Assembly (NCBI GenBank): GCA_028023455.1
Contig: JAQFVV010006312.1
Span: forward strand, 310,001 to 374,000
Reading direction: 5' to 3'
Source of the DNA: Epiperipatus broadwayi
Taxonomy: Eukaryota > Onychophora > Udeonychophora > Euonychophora > Peripatidae
DNA: 64,000 bases
In this document: positions 1-13,971 of the stretch, piece by piece
How positions within the stretch are numbered: the stretch's first letter is position 1
Layout: the number at the start of each line of letters is the position of its first letter
Position numbers and translations under genes: made by a program
Notes under the pieces: generated by a model
The model's input: the letters and a program-made list of their open reading frames with translations, nothing else
What the model was told of the DNA's origin: nothing
Databases searched by the model: none

Positions 1-556
1 TGTCTCTCTACTATATATCAAACCATGCAGGATCATGCTTCTCGTTTACGAGTAATCAAAAATAATATTTTAGAAGTTATCCAAAGAATTTAATTCTCTT
101 ATTCTTCATATTCCATAAGTTGTTTTGAGAATGAAAATAAAATTTAAAAAAAAAAAAATCTTACCTAATAACATGACTATAAGTATTTTTTTTTAATGAG
201 TAAAAAAAAAGAAGTGAAGAAGTAAAAAAAAAAGAATCATAAGAAAGTTAACTTAATCTGCAGCATAATGATCACAAGAAACAGAAGAATTTGTTTCTGG
301 ACCTATGCATGGGAAATAAGCATCCAAAACTATCATTGTTAAAATAAAATCTTTTTTTTTTTTACAAAAAAAAAACTATAACTAAAGAAAATAAAAATTA
401 ATTGGAAAAAACTTTATTAATATTAATAATATCATATTAATACAAAAAACTAAAGATATTAAGTCTATTATACCATAAATGTCAAATACGTGTCATAAGA
501 ATAAAATTCAAATAAACTCAACCAATACTCACTTTCATCAAAATCTAGATTTTGAT
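1..556. other. AT-rich sequence, no gene seen
   Basis: A-rich sequence with homopolymer A and T runs. I see no convincing coding potential, RNA gene or repeat structure here. Confidence 0.6.
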
Positions 557-1350
557 CATCATCATCATCAACCATTATCAATCCACTGCAGGATAAAGGT
601 CTCTCCAAGTTCAATACATCTTTTCCGATCTTTAGCTTCTCTTCTCTACATCATCCCTGCACACTTTCTTATTTCATCCATTCATCTCACATGTGGTCTC
701 TTTCTGGGTCTTTTACAATCTCTTGGAATCCAGTTTAAAATTTCAATTGTCCATCTATTATCATCTCTTTTAGCAATATGTCCAGCCCAACTCCACTTCA
801 GTCTTTTAATTTTTTCAACGAGGTCAGTAACACCTCTTTGTTCTCTTAGCCATACACTGCATTTTCGATCTCTTCTTGTTGCTCCCAACATGCATCTCTC
901 CATACTTCTTTGAGTGGTTTGAAATCTCTGTATTGCTTTTTTATTAAGTGTCCAAGTCTCCAATCCATAAGTAAGAACTGGCAAACACATTTATTAAAAA
1001 CCTTCCTTTTCAAACACATGGGCATTGTTCCTTTTAGTATCAAGTTATTTCTGCCAAAAGCACTCCAACCAAGTTTAATTCTATGATTTATTTCATCCAT
1101 TATGTTTTCATCTGTATTAATAATCTGACCAAGGTATTTGTAACTGTTAACTTCTTCTAATTTATCATAATCAATCTTTATTTTTATATTTTGAGTAAAT
1201 CGATTAAACATTACTTTAGTCTTTTTAACATTTATCTTTAGTCCTACTTTCATCTGATAACTCCTGCAACATTTCCTGTAACTCTAAAGCATTATTTGCA
1301 AAAAGACTACATCATCTGCAAAATCTAAATGACTTAAATAATCTCCATTT
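557..1350 (-). pseudogene. RTE-type LINE, 5'-truncated copy 1 (3' end of the RT ORF)
   Basis: This is the 3' end of the same non-LTR retrotransposon found more completely at 41.15-44.4 kb and 62.3-64 kb. On the minus strand it encodes the region just after the RT catalytic site (peptides GLKINVKKTKVMFNRF and VNSYKYLGQIINTDENI) and then the C-terminal block ending RDCKRPRKRPHVR. The two parts lie in different frames, so the copy is dead. Homology stops near 1350, in the RT domain, which fits the 5' truncation usual in target-primed reverse transcription. The 3' end is a short GAT repeat (ATC on the plus strand, about 557-570), the typical simple tail of RTE elements. It is visibly more diverged than the other two copies. 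Confidence 0.9.
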
Positions 1351-1404
1351 TGATATCTATCCTTATATTACTTTAGTTGAAATAAATTATTATTTACTGA
1401 AAGT

Positions 1405-1905
1405 TTATGGTGGTGATATTTTACTTGTAATTATATGTTAGTTTATTTTCATCATCTAGAATTAATTGTTAAATATCTTTAAAAAATTCAAATCTCATTT
1501 AAATTTTTCAAATACATTCAACTATTAGAAATAGCATAAAGTTAGTATGTAACAATGTTTTGAGAAGTATAATTTTCCATTATTCTTTAAACATTTCTTG
1601 CCTGACTAGTGATGATACTTGCAAAATTAAATTTGGGATCTTTACATTTGTAAATACTAAGTTTAAGGTGACACTATGAATCATTAAGACTTCATATTCC
1701 ATTGCCATGTTAATACTGTCATTAATCAACCAGTAACAATGGAAGAAAAGGGAAGAATAATAGCATTCAAATCATTGAGTTATATACTAACCTTTGTGCT
1801 ATTATTAATATATAAATACATTTTAAAAGGTTAAATAAAGTTTGCATTTTTTAAGAACATTTAACAATTAATTCTAGATGATGGAAATAATCCATCATAT
1901 GATTA
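1405..1905. repeat. SINE bodies in inverted (minus then plus) arrangement
   Basis: About 1405-1640 is a minus-strand copy and about 1690-1905 a plus-strand copy of the body and tail of the SINE at 60.8 kb. Shared blocks are the AACATTC-type tail and the motif GATGATGGAAATA before the end. The two copies point away from each other, with their 5' sides meeting near 1.65 kb. They are diverged, and the tRNA-like head is not recognisable in either. Confidence 0.65.
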
Positions 1906-3175
1906 CAAAAATTATTTAAATTTATACTGAATTATAATTACATTAATTATGGTCTGTCTAAATATGTGTTGAATGCATTATCACACATAACAAGATACAA
2001 CATAAATAATATGTAAAAAATCCATTCATCTCATAAAATTTTGCTATTCTAATGAGAAGAACTAATCCTTCATTTATTCATAAATTAGAATTATGTGGGG
2101 AGAAATAAAATTCAACTTTATATGAAAGGCTACCTTATTCAAATATTATAAGAAAAAAATTAACAAATTTACACTAAAATCTATGTTTAATAGCAAAAAT
2201 TGTGTGTGTCAGAAAGAAGCATTCATTTGAAAATACAAAAAAAAATATAGGTTGGCTACATTATTTTTTTTACTAAATTAACATTTACAAAACAAATGCA
2301 AAGATATATGATGAATAATAAAATAGCAGTAACTTTGCTGTGTAAAGCTTACTTATCCACTTATAATGTGTATACTTTTTATCTTTAGCAGTAAAAATAT
2401 TGTATATGTTTTTCCATAAAAGTTTTCACCCAGATATATTATAATAATTTTAATCATAACTATAAAAGCAGAATTTGAATTCTAATTAACACTGACATAA
2501 TAAAAATAATAACAAAAATATATAAAACAGTGAAAATCTATGCATTAAACATGGAAATTGTAAATCAACAAATGTCATTTGCTGAAGTAGATATAACAAT
2601 CACAAATGTAAGATTATTCAAAGAGTTTCAGTTTTGTATTTGTTAAAATTTGTTTTTGTTTTTTTAAATTCTTTTAGCATGTATGCAAAATTAATTTTAA
2701 TTATGTGCCAGAAAAATAATATTAAAAAACTTAATTACTATTAAAGTTAAAAAAAGAGAGAGAGAGAATATGTCTAAAATTGAAAGCTGTAAAATAGTTA
2801 CTTAATTCTAAATACATTATAATTAAATCAGTTATCTACACCATTTAAAAAAACTGATCAATTACAAAAAAGATTTCCAATTTAAGCAGTATGCATAGTA
2901 ACATTATGGTACAAATGAAAATCCTTTTGATAATTTGGTTTAATCAAAAGCAAATGGCATGTGGTTTTTAGAAAATGTTATGGAAACATTGATAGATGCT
3001 GACTGATGATTTAAGATCCACAATCAACCATGTATCTTCATTCATATGTTTAATGTTTCCCAGGATTTCAAGCTCAGGTAAACTCTTGGTGGCTAGTAAA
3101 ATGACAAAAATTAATCAGATTAATAAAGAAATTATCTGAAATATTTTTAATAATAACAAAATACAATTTAATAAC
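1906..3175. other. AT-rich sequence, no gene seen
   Basis: Nothing coding is recognised. A short GA repeat lies at about 2754-2767 and an AT repeat at about 3178-3190. Confidence 0.55.
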
Positions 3176-3610
3176 AATATATATATATATCAAAATATTA
3201 ATATATAATAAACTAACCAAAGGAAATACATATAAAAACAAAAAAATAAAGACTTATAAATCCAATAAATAATATAATATTTCAACCAGAGGACTGGTTT
3301 TCATCAGAAAGGAAAAAAATACACAGTAAAACAGCGATAATCAAAAATTACAGATTTGGCACATATGTATATTTTAATTTTTAATTTTGGATTTTTTATA
3401 TTTATTTTAATTTAAATAGAATTTAAGCTTGATTAGGAGGGAATGTAGTTTTTTTTTTCTTTTTTTTGTTTTTGTTTGAATTTTGTCATTGATTGGGTAG
3501 ATATTCTGTGTTAGATTTTGGACCAATCAGGGAGTTTTGTTAAATTTTTAATCTTTACCAAATCTATAAAACCAGAATCCCTTAAATGATTTGTAATAGA
3601 TGTAAATTGA
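3176..3610 (-). mobile_element. Probable PLE terminal remnant with a hammerhead-like motif
   Basis: On the minus strand 3307-3290 reads CTGATGA, then a 6-bp hairpin (AACCAG / CTGGTT), then GAAA. This is the core order of a type-I hammerhead and resembles the motif about 200 nt upstream of the PLE ORF at 47.6 kb. Both motifs sit beside T/A-rich low-complexity sequence (3360-3480 here, 48.1-48.2 kb there). No PLE protein homology is visible here. Stem I is not convincing, so activity is doubtful. Confidence 0.4.
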
Positions 3611-5235
3611 ATCATTAAGCAAATGATATCAAAAGTTGTAATACAGATGTTGTTTTAGTCATTCAGTATAAGGATTAATGAAAATAGTAAATGAAATCTT
3701 TAGCTTTGTGATTACTATTTCATAAGTTAAATTTTTAATTTCCAAATTCATTTAAAATAGTGTAAAAGTTATTATTAACCTGATCAAAAAAAAAAAAAAA
3801 AGACAACAAATACAAACATTTTAATATATACAATAAATAGGCATAAATTCGAAAATATCTTGACAGAAATTTATTGCAAATGAATGAGATACATCCTAAA
3901 GGTTTTGATATTTCATACTGATGTGATATTTTGAAAATTCGCTTTTATTTGAAAATAAAAAAATAATAAACATTAGAATTACAAAAAATACTGTTTCATT
4001 TATTTCTGATTACAAATTAAATTTTAAACATATATTTACTTAATGATTTTATATTAATCAATAAATAAATAGCATATTTATTCATATCAATTTTATTTTA
4101 ATAGAAAATGAGAATGACATTTTGAGGTAACTTTAAAGGTAGATTTAATGTTTAAATAAAATAAAATATGCTCATGCAATCACAAATATTTTCTGTATGT
4201 TTCTGTAATTAATTTATCTATGCAGAGTCATTATCTTTAATTATTACTAGGAAATTTACTATATTCCAAGAATGAATACAAATATTTGTGAAATTTATGT
4301 ACAATAGCAATTACAAAGATAGGATTCTCTTTAGGTCCTAAAAATATTAGCAGTTCCAAATAAGCTTTGCATAGTAAATATAGCAACTGAATGCCTTAAG
4401 TAGCCACTTGATGTTTTTCACATCTATTTAGCAAAAATATTATAGAGAATCTATTAAAATTCTTATCTCTCATAGCAGTTAATAATTTTACCATCTCTAA
4501 ATACTAGCTTTCTTCTCATAAGATTTATTTTTGTTGTTATTATTGTTGTTGTTTAGGTGTACTCTTGTAAATGTATATTTTCCTAATTACTACTATTATT
4601 AAATAATTATTAAACAAAAATATTCTATCCAAAAGAATACATTTTAAAATATTATATAGAACAAATAAGAATAATACAAATGAAAATTTTACATTTGCAA
4701 ATATACAATATATTTGAGAAAAAAATATTAAATGATAGGGGCATCATTATTAAAATGAGATCATAAGGCATCAATAGGAATTTAAAGTCAGAAGTTCAAT
4801 GACTAATAAGAAATTTTTTAAATGATTGGTAGATTAAAACTGCTAAAAAAGTATAGTTATTCACTCATCGTGATCACTGTATCTGCTGTGCAAAGCATCT
4901 TTGGAATTACTAATCCTTCTAAAACTTAAAGGGAATGCTGTTTGTATTTTTTATCACATTGAAAGCAATATATATATATATATATAAAATAATATCATAA
5001 TTCTATTAGTTCTGTTGTTAGCATTCTTTCATATAATATTAAGCTATTTTGAATAAATAAGGGAATATTTGGATTATATTTTGAGTAATGATATAAGAAT
5101 TAAGTTGATGACTAATCATATGTTCATTCTGTATATTCATTTAGATTTGAACAAAGATATATAGATTGTTGAAGCAAACAGCTCTTCATAACTTCACAAG
5201 TGGGAACGCTATATAAAAAAATTAAAATATAGAGA
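3611..5235. other. AT-rich sequence, no gene seen
   Basis: No coding or RNA feature is recognised. There is a poly-A run at about 3786-3800 and an AT repeat at about 4970-4985. Confidence 0.5.
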
Positions 5236-5239
5236 TAAT

Positions 5240-6600
5240 AGCTTCAAAAATATTGGATTTTTTAAGGAATACATGGCTTCATTGAAACATGCCACCTAAT
5301 CTTAAGGTTATTTCTATTATTGCAATTTTTAAAAAATAAAGAAGATAAATAAGAGTGTAATAATTATCAGCGAATTTCATTGTTACTGACTATAGCAAAG
5401 GTATTTTCAAGGATTTTATTTAATACATTGTTTCTGATTATAGATAAATGATTACTAGAAACTCATTATAGATTTAGATAATTTGTTTTTATACAAATGA
5501 AAAAAAAAAGTATTAGAAGCAGAAAAAATGGTTTATATATTGCTTTTATTTAATTAATCAAGACATTTGATTCAATTAATTGAATAGATCTAGTGCATTA
5601 TTTAATCAGTTGATTATTTACTGAAGTTTATTTGTTTTATAAAGATTTTTCTACACATGAAGAATCAGACATTTGAAATAAAAGTTGATATTACATAAAT
5701 GCATACTAGTTCCACTGTTCAATATTTTTATGACATTGATTTCTAAAATGGTTATAAATTATTTATAAACCAAGCATCATGATGTTACCCAAATTTGATG
5801 ATAGAAATTTTAATTTGAATAGATTAAAATAAAAATCCAATAACTTCTCATTTTCTTGACTTCTAGATTTATAATATGCTTTTGATTATGCTATTCCTGC
5901 TAAAGTTATTTATAGAATAAACTTAATATTTTGAACACAATATATAAATATTTTAATTCAATAATCAATGTTCCAATCTTCAGCCATATTTAGCTTAGAT
6001 GATTATCAACTTGAAAATGTGAGCCAATTTAAATAACTTGGTTGCTTTTAAATGAAAAAATGAACTATGTTGAGATACAGTGCAGATTTCAATATACTAC
6101 TGGTATTTTTAACAAGTTAAAAAATAATGTATTTCATTCCGTGATATAATTACTGCATCTAAGTTAGTTGTATATAGAGCTACTATTATAACCAATTTAT
6201 TATATAGAAGTGAAATTTGGATCCTTTTTCAACAAAGAACAAAGGCATTTGAAAAACTTCATTGAAGGATGATTTTTAAAATAAATATTATCTTCAGCTT
6301 ATTGGATGTGATACTATACATTGGAATATTACAAAATAATATCTTCATTGGATTGATTTGAATGTGAATAAATGGATGATAACAAACTTCCTAAAAAAAA
6401 TATTTTATGGTGAATTTGAGTGTGGTTGGGGAGAGGCAGACTTAGTTTATATTACAAAGAAACTGTTCCACAGAATTTGTATGAAGGTTTTGATTACTTT
6501 CATTGGAAAGATTGATTGAAGAATGGGGTGATGAGCTAAGCATGGTAGTGAAATCATTCAGAAATAAAAAATGGTATTTTGCAGAAAATGTTAAAGAAAC
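5240..6600 (+). pseudogene. Old decayed LINE (RT and C-terminal region)
   Basis: Fragments of a non-LTR retrotransposon RT can be followed in order through many stops and frameshifts. The finger/palm entry reads ISLLLTIAKVFSRILFN (about 5371-5424), matching the usual NYRGISLLSIAGKV block. A KTFDSIN-like motif-A block lies at about 5560-5580. A YQLENVSQFKYLG block follows at about 6010-6045, and a C-terminal KIFYGEFECGW block at about 6390-6430 matches the GHV-RM-LPK-FYGEL region of Jockey/I-like LINEs. No intact frame longer than a few dozen codons remains. It is a different family from the RTE copies; the relic at 39.5-40.9 kb looks like the same family. Confidence 0.75.
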
Positions 6601-7254
6601 TGTTACAAAATGTCCAGTGTTTTTTACATGTCAATATATTTGTAATTTAGTAAAACTCATCTTTTAACCATCATCGTTCTTCTTATTATATATATATATT
6701 GGAGTTAGAATGACTATATTCGTTTGTGAATGGTTGTCGTTGATAATATATAAGAAGTACAAAAGTTTCTGTGAATTTTTTTCCATCAAACTTTATTTTG
6801 ATTTATATCATTTTATAATTATCAGTAATTACTTTATTTGATGACATTAAGAACCATCTCATCTGTATATATATATATTTAACATGATTTTTTTTTTTAA
6901 TTTAAATTTTATTACACATATAAAATTAATATTTATTTGTTTTTTTTTAAAGCTGTTATAGTAGTCATTTATAAATAAAAATTTAAAAATTATTTCAATC
7001 AAAAGTGGAAAGAGGGCGGTATAATACAAATGACTATAAACTCATTAAAATTAAACATTTTTCCTCAAAAAAAAAAAAAAAACTCTTTTGATCATAAGAT
7101 GTAAATAAAGTACTATACAAATTAAAAACGCTAAATATTTATTCGAAAATTTTTAGGAAGTATTAATTTTTAGTCCTTTATTTATAAAACCTAGTTTAAA
7201 ATCTTTTAATAGTATATTAAGTAGTAAAAAGAAATTATATAGCATAGACAAATA
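6601..7254. other. AT-rich sequence, no gene seen
   Basis: Short AT repeats (6688-6700, 6866-6878) and poly-A; nothing coding is recognised. Confidence 0.5.
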
Positions 7255-7317
7255 TTAATAAGATAAGATTATCTTTCTTTCTAGAGCCATTGACCGTGAG
7301 TAATCAGTGATTACAAA

Positions 7318-10300
7318 GTGCATTTAAATCCTCATTTACGGACTGGTTTCTGGCTTTTAACATTGATCAGGATTCTAAATTGGTAGGAATTCAAATGCTG
7401 CTAGCAACAATTTAACTCAATTTTATTTACCAAGTTAAAAAAATTTTGAAATTCAAATCAGTCTAAGACTTTGAATTGAAGTCAGCCTTTTGAAACAGAT
7501 ATACAGATCAAAATCCAATTCAATATCTAAATATTTTAATAATCTCGTACCAGTCAAAATCGTGTACTCATTCAACAAGACCTAGAATCCAAGTAAAAGT
7601 ACATCAATCTAGCATGTGCAAGATACATAAGTCAGGAACAATACTAAACGTTAACCTATTTGCCCGTGCTCCAGAGTCTATGACTATATGAGCAATGCTT
7701 CTGGGGATACTACAAGTTACTCATGATTAACTAATAATTTTTACGAAATATAATAATTAATGAATGGTATAGACTATTGCTTAATATTCAAGGCAACATT
7801 AAACAAAAGGGGTTTAATTAATAATCTAAAGAAAATCTCATTCAATTAGGGAACAATATAATTCAATCAAATAATTAATACTAGTGTTTCGGGCAATGAA
7901 TGACAAATACTATAATACAGAGAAATGATGTAGTATAAATTTATTAAATGATTAAATGGTAGTTTAATGATTATAAATGAAACAAAATATATATGTAGAA
8001 TGTCTATACAATTTCTTATTACAAATTTTCTGAGGGTTTGATTTGCAATTATGCATCTGGATTGATTAAAAAGGTCATTTAGAAGTTACATAAGTGAATA
8101 AATATTTGGTTTAATACATAACTTGTTCGATTAATATATAAATTTTGGTTTGTGCAGTTAATATATAAAATTGATTTGTGCAGTTAATATGCTAAGGATA
8201 TGGAATAAATTAATTAGATAATAATAAATGATAGCTTACTCCTCATTTAAAATATCAGGAACTTACATATACAGATTTTATTACATTATATATATATATA
8301 TATATAAGAATAATTGATGGTGGGTGATTTTAAGAGCGTGCGTAATCACATTTCTCTTAGATTTGGGAGATTACTTAAATGGGCAGGAGTAAGATAGTTC
8401 AGTCTCAAATAAGCTGCAATTATATAATCTGACCTAAAGAATTAAATAGATTGGGTGGCAAAAAGCATAGTTATGTCTTATAGATAGTGTTGTAAATGTA
8501 TAAATGAATTAATAAGAAGAAAGGCGGTATTATGTTACAATTTATGTTACAATTTTTAGGTCACTTAAGACACTCTGGGTAGCTTTGCCTTATTTGCACA
8601 AAGGTGAGAATATGTCTGCACGATGGCCAAGAACATATCTCTGAAAATAGTGGCACAGGCTAGCATGTTGGGAAGGTTTATCTATATTTTCCCATACATG
8701 TATCCATTAGAAGTGTCTGAAAGAGATCCTAATAGGAAAAACATCTACTTTGAAAGGGATGAGGAGGATTGGGTCCAGGCATTCCAAATATCCCATAGTG
8801 CATGGCAAAGCAAGAAAAGCAATGAACTAAATGATTGTAACAATACCCCAATAATGCCTACAATATATAGATAGTTGGTACCACTAATGGCTACAATAAA
8901 CTAATTAATAATTATTTAAAAGAGTATGCTACCTGGAATAATGGAATGCCTAAACACAAACCATTCATGGGCAATTAACTAATGCCTAAGAAAATATAAA
9001 ATGGATCAGAATATAAAGACTAAGGGAATAGATTGCTTTCTCTCACCTTCTGAAATATCTTTTTACATTTCTATAAGCCATCAATGCACATATAACTTAA
9101 TATATTAATTTACAAAATAAAACATAAATCACACATAGGCAGATGATACATTAAATATTAAATTCACTTCTGGTGAGATTTAATTAAATAAATTGGTAAA
9201 ACATATTTCATTGATTAGGTATGGATTTATTTTATAATTAATGAGGATAGCTAAGTACAGGCATTAAAGTATTCCCTGCCATTTAAAAGTAAACAACATT
9301 ATATAAAATAATTGGTATAAAACCAAACAAGTTTATAATAATTAACTTTAAAGAAAATTTTACTGTCTCCAACTATTTAACAGGGGAAACTATGAGCAAT
9401 GAAATTTAAACTTACTTGCTGTATTGGATACCAACTTGGCATATTAAAATAAATCAAAATAACAAATTAAAAGAAAATAAGATTCAATCTAAATTGCCAC
9501 ACTAATATTTAAGAACTTAATACAGTATTAGAATAAATTGTATAGACATTATTTAACATTTTACAAAAGATATTTTAAGAATTAAAATAAAAGAAAAGGC
9601 TTACAAAATAGTTTTAAATAAGAATTAGATTAATTAAAAGTTCACTAGTTGATGGCAGATATTTTGTTATCTTAGTCAACTTGATGATGTAATGCAGGTG
9701 ATTGGTGGATCATGATCGTAAATTGATTTGAGTTGGAAACAGGCATTAGTAGAGATTTAAAGTTCAGTTTCAGCTGAGTATCTTTTTTGAACAGTACACA
9801 TATTCAGCCCAGATGTTTCAAGCTTCAGCATAATGAGTAGGAAGGAGATCAGATTCTCCTTTACCCTGACATTATTTATTTCACAAAATAAACTAACATG
9901 AAATATGTTAGCACTCTGATATCAAACCTAGAACAAGAATCTCCAATAGCCAAAATTTTAGCTATTTATATGTAATTAGAATATTTAAAGAATACTACTC
10001 TGAGGAAAGATATTTTATCCATTTCACACTATTCTAGAAACAGGACATAATCTTTTGTTTCAATTACATTTTTGTTCAGATGTTAATCTGATCAAATTCT
10101 TGTCAGCCATTGTTTTAAACTCAATATACTTGGTTATATCTTAAATTGACCTACACCTCCATATATGGTATGGAAAGACCGATCAATTAGCAAAGTAAAA
10201 TTTAATTAAAGAATCTTTGGTATTTATAACATTTTACACATTTTTTAGAATGATACAATGTCTCATCAAGATTTAAGATTATGTTATATGACTCTTAAAT

Positions 10301-10955
10301 GTCGATTTTATTTTATATAAATTATTAGTAAAAAAATTTATTTACAATATATATAAGATTATTTATTTATCCTATATACATATAGATGAATTAAATGGAC
10401 ATAAAGAAAATTAAAATTTTCTTGATATTTAAAAAAAAAAAAAATCCATTTTTATAATTAATTTACTATAAATATTTAAAATTTAATAGAGATTCATTTA
10501 AATTCGCATGCATATATTATATCTATGCTATCACCTATCACTAGTTACTGTTGCCAATTACATGTGAGTTGGGTTCAAACCCATGTTAGTAGTTATATGA
10601 TTAGCAACAGGTGAAGCACAAATATGTAGAACCATATTTTACAGCTTCACTCATAACTATAGAAAATTTATTGCCCTAGTTCAAAATATTAATATTAACA
10701 ATATATGTTTAACTACCCAAATCATATCACTATGATAAAGTAAGAGTAGATCTCCACTTTTGTTCTATTTATTGAAAGTTTAAATCGTTTAAGTATTCAG
10801 ATCTATGTAACTAGTACAGCAGGTTAACTGAAGTTCAAAATCTTAGACTGATTTCAATTTTAAGTTTTTAACTTAAATTTAGTCAAATGGGTCCTGAGTT
10901 TTACTGATCAATGCAAAAGCCAAAAATTGGTTTGAGGGTAGAAATTTAAATACAT
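7318..10955. repeat. Region bounded by diverged inverted repeats
   Basis: 7318-7515 and the reverse complement of about 10800-10955 share an ordered series of words: CATTTAAAT or TATTTAAAT, GGCTTTT-CATTGATCAG, and AATCAGTCTAAGA. This gives inverted repeats of about 150-200 bp, 3.3 kb apart. The interior shows no transposase or RT that I recognise. It may be an old DNA transposon, or two unrelated copies of one repeat in opposite orientation. A tRNA-box-like palindrome, GGGTTCAAACCC, lies at about 10571-10582. Confidence 0.4.
8623..8874 (+). CDS. Unrecognised 83-codon ORF
   Basis: An open frame of 83 codons from an ATG to TAG. It lies in a patch (8.55-8.88 kb) that is less AT-rich than its surroundings. 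The product begins MAKNISLKIVAQASML, has a hydrophobic stretch near residues 18-28 (FIYIFPYMYPL) and an acidic middle (FERDEEDW). I recognise no family. It could be a fragment of an old mobile-element protein or a chance frame. No splice sites or neighbours support a host gene. Confidence 0.2.
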   Translation: MAKNISLKIVAQASMLGRFIYIFPYMYPLEVSERDPNRKNIYFERDEEDWVQAFQISHSAWQSKKSNELNDCNNTPIMPTIYR

Positions 10956-11536
10956 CTAGTGATTTTTGGTTAATAAGTTTATGTAAATGGTGTTATTCTT
11001 ATCATATTATGTAAACTGAGAAGTAATGTGATTTGTTGGAATTGAACTTTATAACTGCAGTATTTTGAAATAATAAAAAAAAGTGTGCAAAAAATAATAT
11101 CAATTCTAGAATAATGTTTGATTATTTTTTTAAATCATATAATTAGTTTCTTATAGTATTATATGTGACACTTGACTATTCATTTGTCAGGTTGTTCACA
11201 ACTGTTTGTTCCAATAACCAAACTGATACTTATGCTACTCTGATTAGAAACTCTTTAAACAGTCATTCTATCACTACTTAATTAGATACAGATTTTTATA
11301 TTTAATGAATGACTTTTTGTGTAAATAATTACAAATATTATTTGAAATGTAATTTGTGCTTAAACAATGAAGAATCACTTCTATTTTTTTACCTTATTCT
11401 TTATATGCACATTGCAATAAATTCTGTAATTTGCATACTTAAGAAAATAGTGCAATATTATAATAAATCTGGATTAAGCCAATAGACATCTCATGACCAC
11501 TATTTCTTATGCTTGTTTATAACTGTTACTAAACAG

Positions 11537-11626
11537 GCAAAACTCACTATATGTATGCACAAGCCTTCTGGCATCCATTGATTACTGTAGCTTGCTATGT
11601 GTGGCAATATGTATAGTGAGTTTTGC
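11537..11626. repeat. Short family-2 hammerhead-element remnant (ends only)
   Basis: Opposed family-2 ends (GCAAAACTCACTATA on the left, TATAGTGAGTTTTGC on the right) enclose the characteristic words AAGCCTTCTGGCATCC and ATTGATTAC. The ribozyme core is absent. The flank at about 11505-11536 (TTTCTTATGCTTGTTTATAAC) also matches the outer part of longer copies at 44.9 and 56.3 kb. It is a strongly internally deleted derivative of the elements at 35.4, 44.5 and 51.8 kb. Confidence 0.75.
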
Positions 11627-11649
11627 ATATTGTAAGTCTATATAAATAA

Positions 11650-13971
11650 ATAAAAAATTGGTTAGCTTAAAATTAACGATTATTGTTGTATATAAAGTCT
11701 TACCTTAATATAGTCTAGTTTGAATACCTTATAATCTATACTTTAAATTCATTGGGGGATTGATGTTTTTGAATATATATATATATATACTGCCATGCTA
11801 ATGAAATGGTTTATTAATGCTAGCATCATATATATTTTTTGATTTGTTTGAAATGTCTATTTTACTTAAATACATTTTACTTTTACATATGTGTAAATGA
11901 AAATGTGGGTATATGCAAATACTTTATTAAATAAGCATATATTTAGAATTAAATTTAAATGCTATGGCATAATAACAACTAATGTGTGAAAGATTATCTT
12001 GTTATTAAATTTTAACTGTATTTCTTACTAAAATTTTATTTTAAAAACAATAGTATTATGTAAATAGAAAGAAAGAAGGAAGAATGTTATACTAAAAAAT
12101 AAATATATTAAGTTTTATCGATATGTGAGATAATGGATTTTGTTGTTTAAAAAAAAATTATACATATATTTGATTATTTAAATAATTATTATTAAAAAAA
12201 ATTATTTATTTGTTATAAATAATTAAAAAATTGTTCTATGTCACCTGAAAAACTTTTAGAACAATTCAAATTAAAAGAATAATCTTTAATCCTAAGTGGA
12301 CACCTATGGTTTTAAAATAATTATTGACAGAAAAGTGCATATCAGTTTTCTAGTGCATTTGTGAAAAGTAGTTTTTTCCCACAATTTTACATAGATGTAT
12401 ATAAAAAATCTTTTAAATTATCTTCTGTAGAGTAAGGCCTCTCTAATAACTTCCCTTCAAGACACACACATAGAAAATAGTTAAAGATAAGACATAATTC
12501 AACAGACTTGTCATTTGTCAGATAATATGAATTTAAACAATTTTTCATTTTTTGTGTGTGTTTTATTAAAATATCCAATTGCCAAATAAAATGACTGGCT
12601 ACCTGAAAAAAAAATTGCTATTAATCAAACTGTAATTTAAATTTGAACCCCAGATCATGAACATTGCAATGGCTGTATCATTAAGCTCTTTACAATTTAA
12701 TGGATAGATCAATATCAACAACTGAAATACATAGTTAAAATATAATTTAAAAAAATACATACAAACATAAGTTTAACAAAGTTTATCAAGCTTATTGCTA
12801 CAGCTCAATCAGAACTGGATTTTGCACATGGAAGAACATGTCACAATATCACTTGTTAGTGACCCAATAATAAATATCTCTACATTTTCAAATTTAAAAC
12901 TAATTAACCAACCTTCTTTGGAATAATGTTTATTTATTATTCACACACAAAAAAGAACCCATTATTTATCCCCACCCAGTAAAACAGTTAATCATTGATT
13001 AAGTTTTTAAGGCTTCTTAAATATTCATTTTAGATCAATTTAAAGTGTTTTTAAATCACTCTTAAGATAATCAAAATTTTGTTCACCAATTCCTCCCTGC
13101 AAAATATCATTTGAATATTAATGATTCATATTACCCATCTTTATACTTAAATTCATTTTATTTATGAATTTTTAATACATTTCAATCCACTTTTCCTCTA
13201 TTAATCTGATTATTTTCTTACTGAGTAGGTAATCTAAGTATTTTTATCCAATTTAATAGTCATAATGACATAGGTATGGTCACAGTAATTCAATACAAAT
13301 AAATATTATATTTATCTCAAGAACAGTTCATCATTTTCTCTTTATTCTAGAGTTATTCATTTTAAGTTTTGAGTAATTAATAAATATCAGATGATATAAT
13401 ACCACAGAATCTTCATCTCCAGACTGTTTTTGGTTTTTGCTTTCATTAGTGATAACAGTAGTATTCCAAATTAGAACAGTTGCACTTATGTATTTAGCAT
13501 TCAAAGTTTTATTCCTTTTTACTATTCAAGCTAATAACATGATGGTTTATAAAAAGTAAAAAACCTATGGGCTCAATCGAAGTTCTAATTCACTTGCATA
13601 GCTGTAGATCTTATACCAGCTTACTTTCTGTATCTTTTAAAGACTTCATTTTTGTAACAACTGGAGGATTCTACTCTTTTCCTAGGATGATTAATATCAA
13701 CAATAACATCACTTGACTTTTTGCTTCCAAAAATAGTTATTTTTATCCTGTGCTAGACCAATCTAAGAGGCTCTACAGTAATATGAAAATAATTCTTCTT
13801 AGAAATATGAGAAAAGGCATGTGGTGCTATTGGTTTTATTGCATTTGTGCATATTATGTTAAATAGCTACATGGTGCTAGTAATTACATAGAAAGCAATT
13901 AGTTGTTTTCTTTGTTAGAACTCTAATAGATATGCCAACAACTATTAGAGAAATTTATGTTCTTTACATAT
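11650..13971. other. AT-rich sequence, no gene seen
   Basis: No coding region is recognised. An AT repeat lies at about 11777-11790. A short minus-strand frame at 12.39-12.58 kb looks like chance. Confidence 0.5.

Noticed and set aside
10560-10600. tRNA-like B-box palindrome GGGTTCAAACCC
   Set aside because: No A-box or cloverleaf around it; kept only as a note within the inverted-repeat region.
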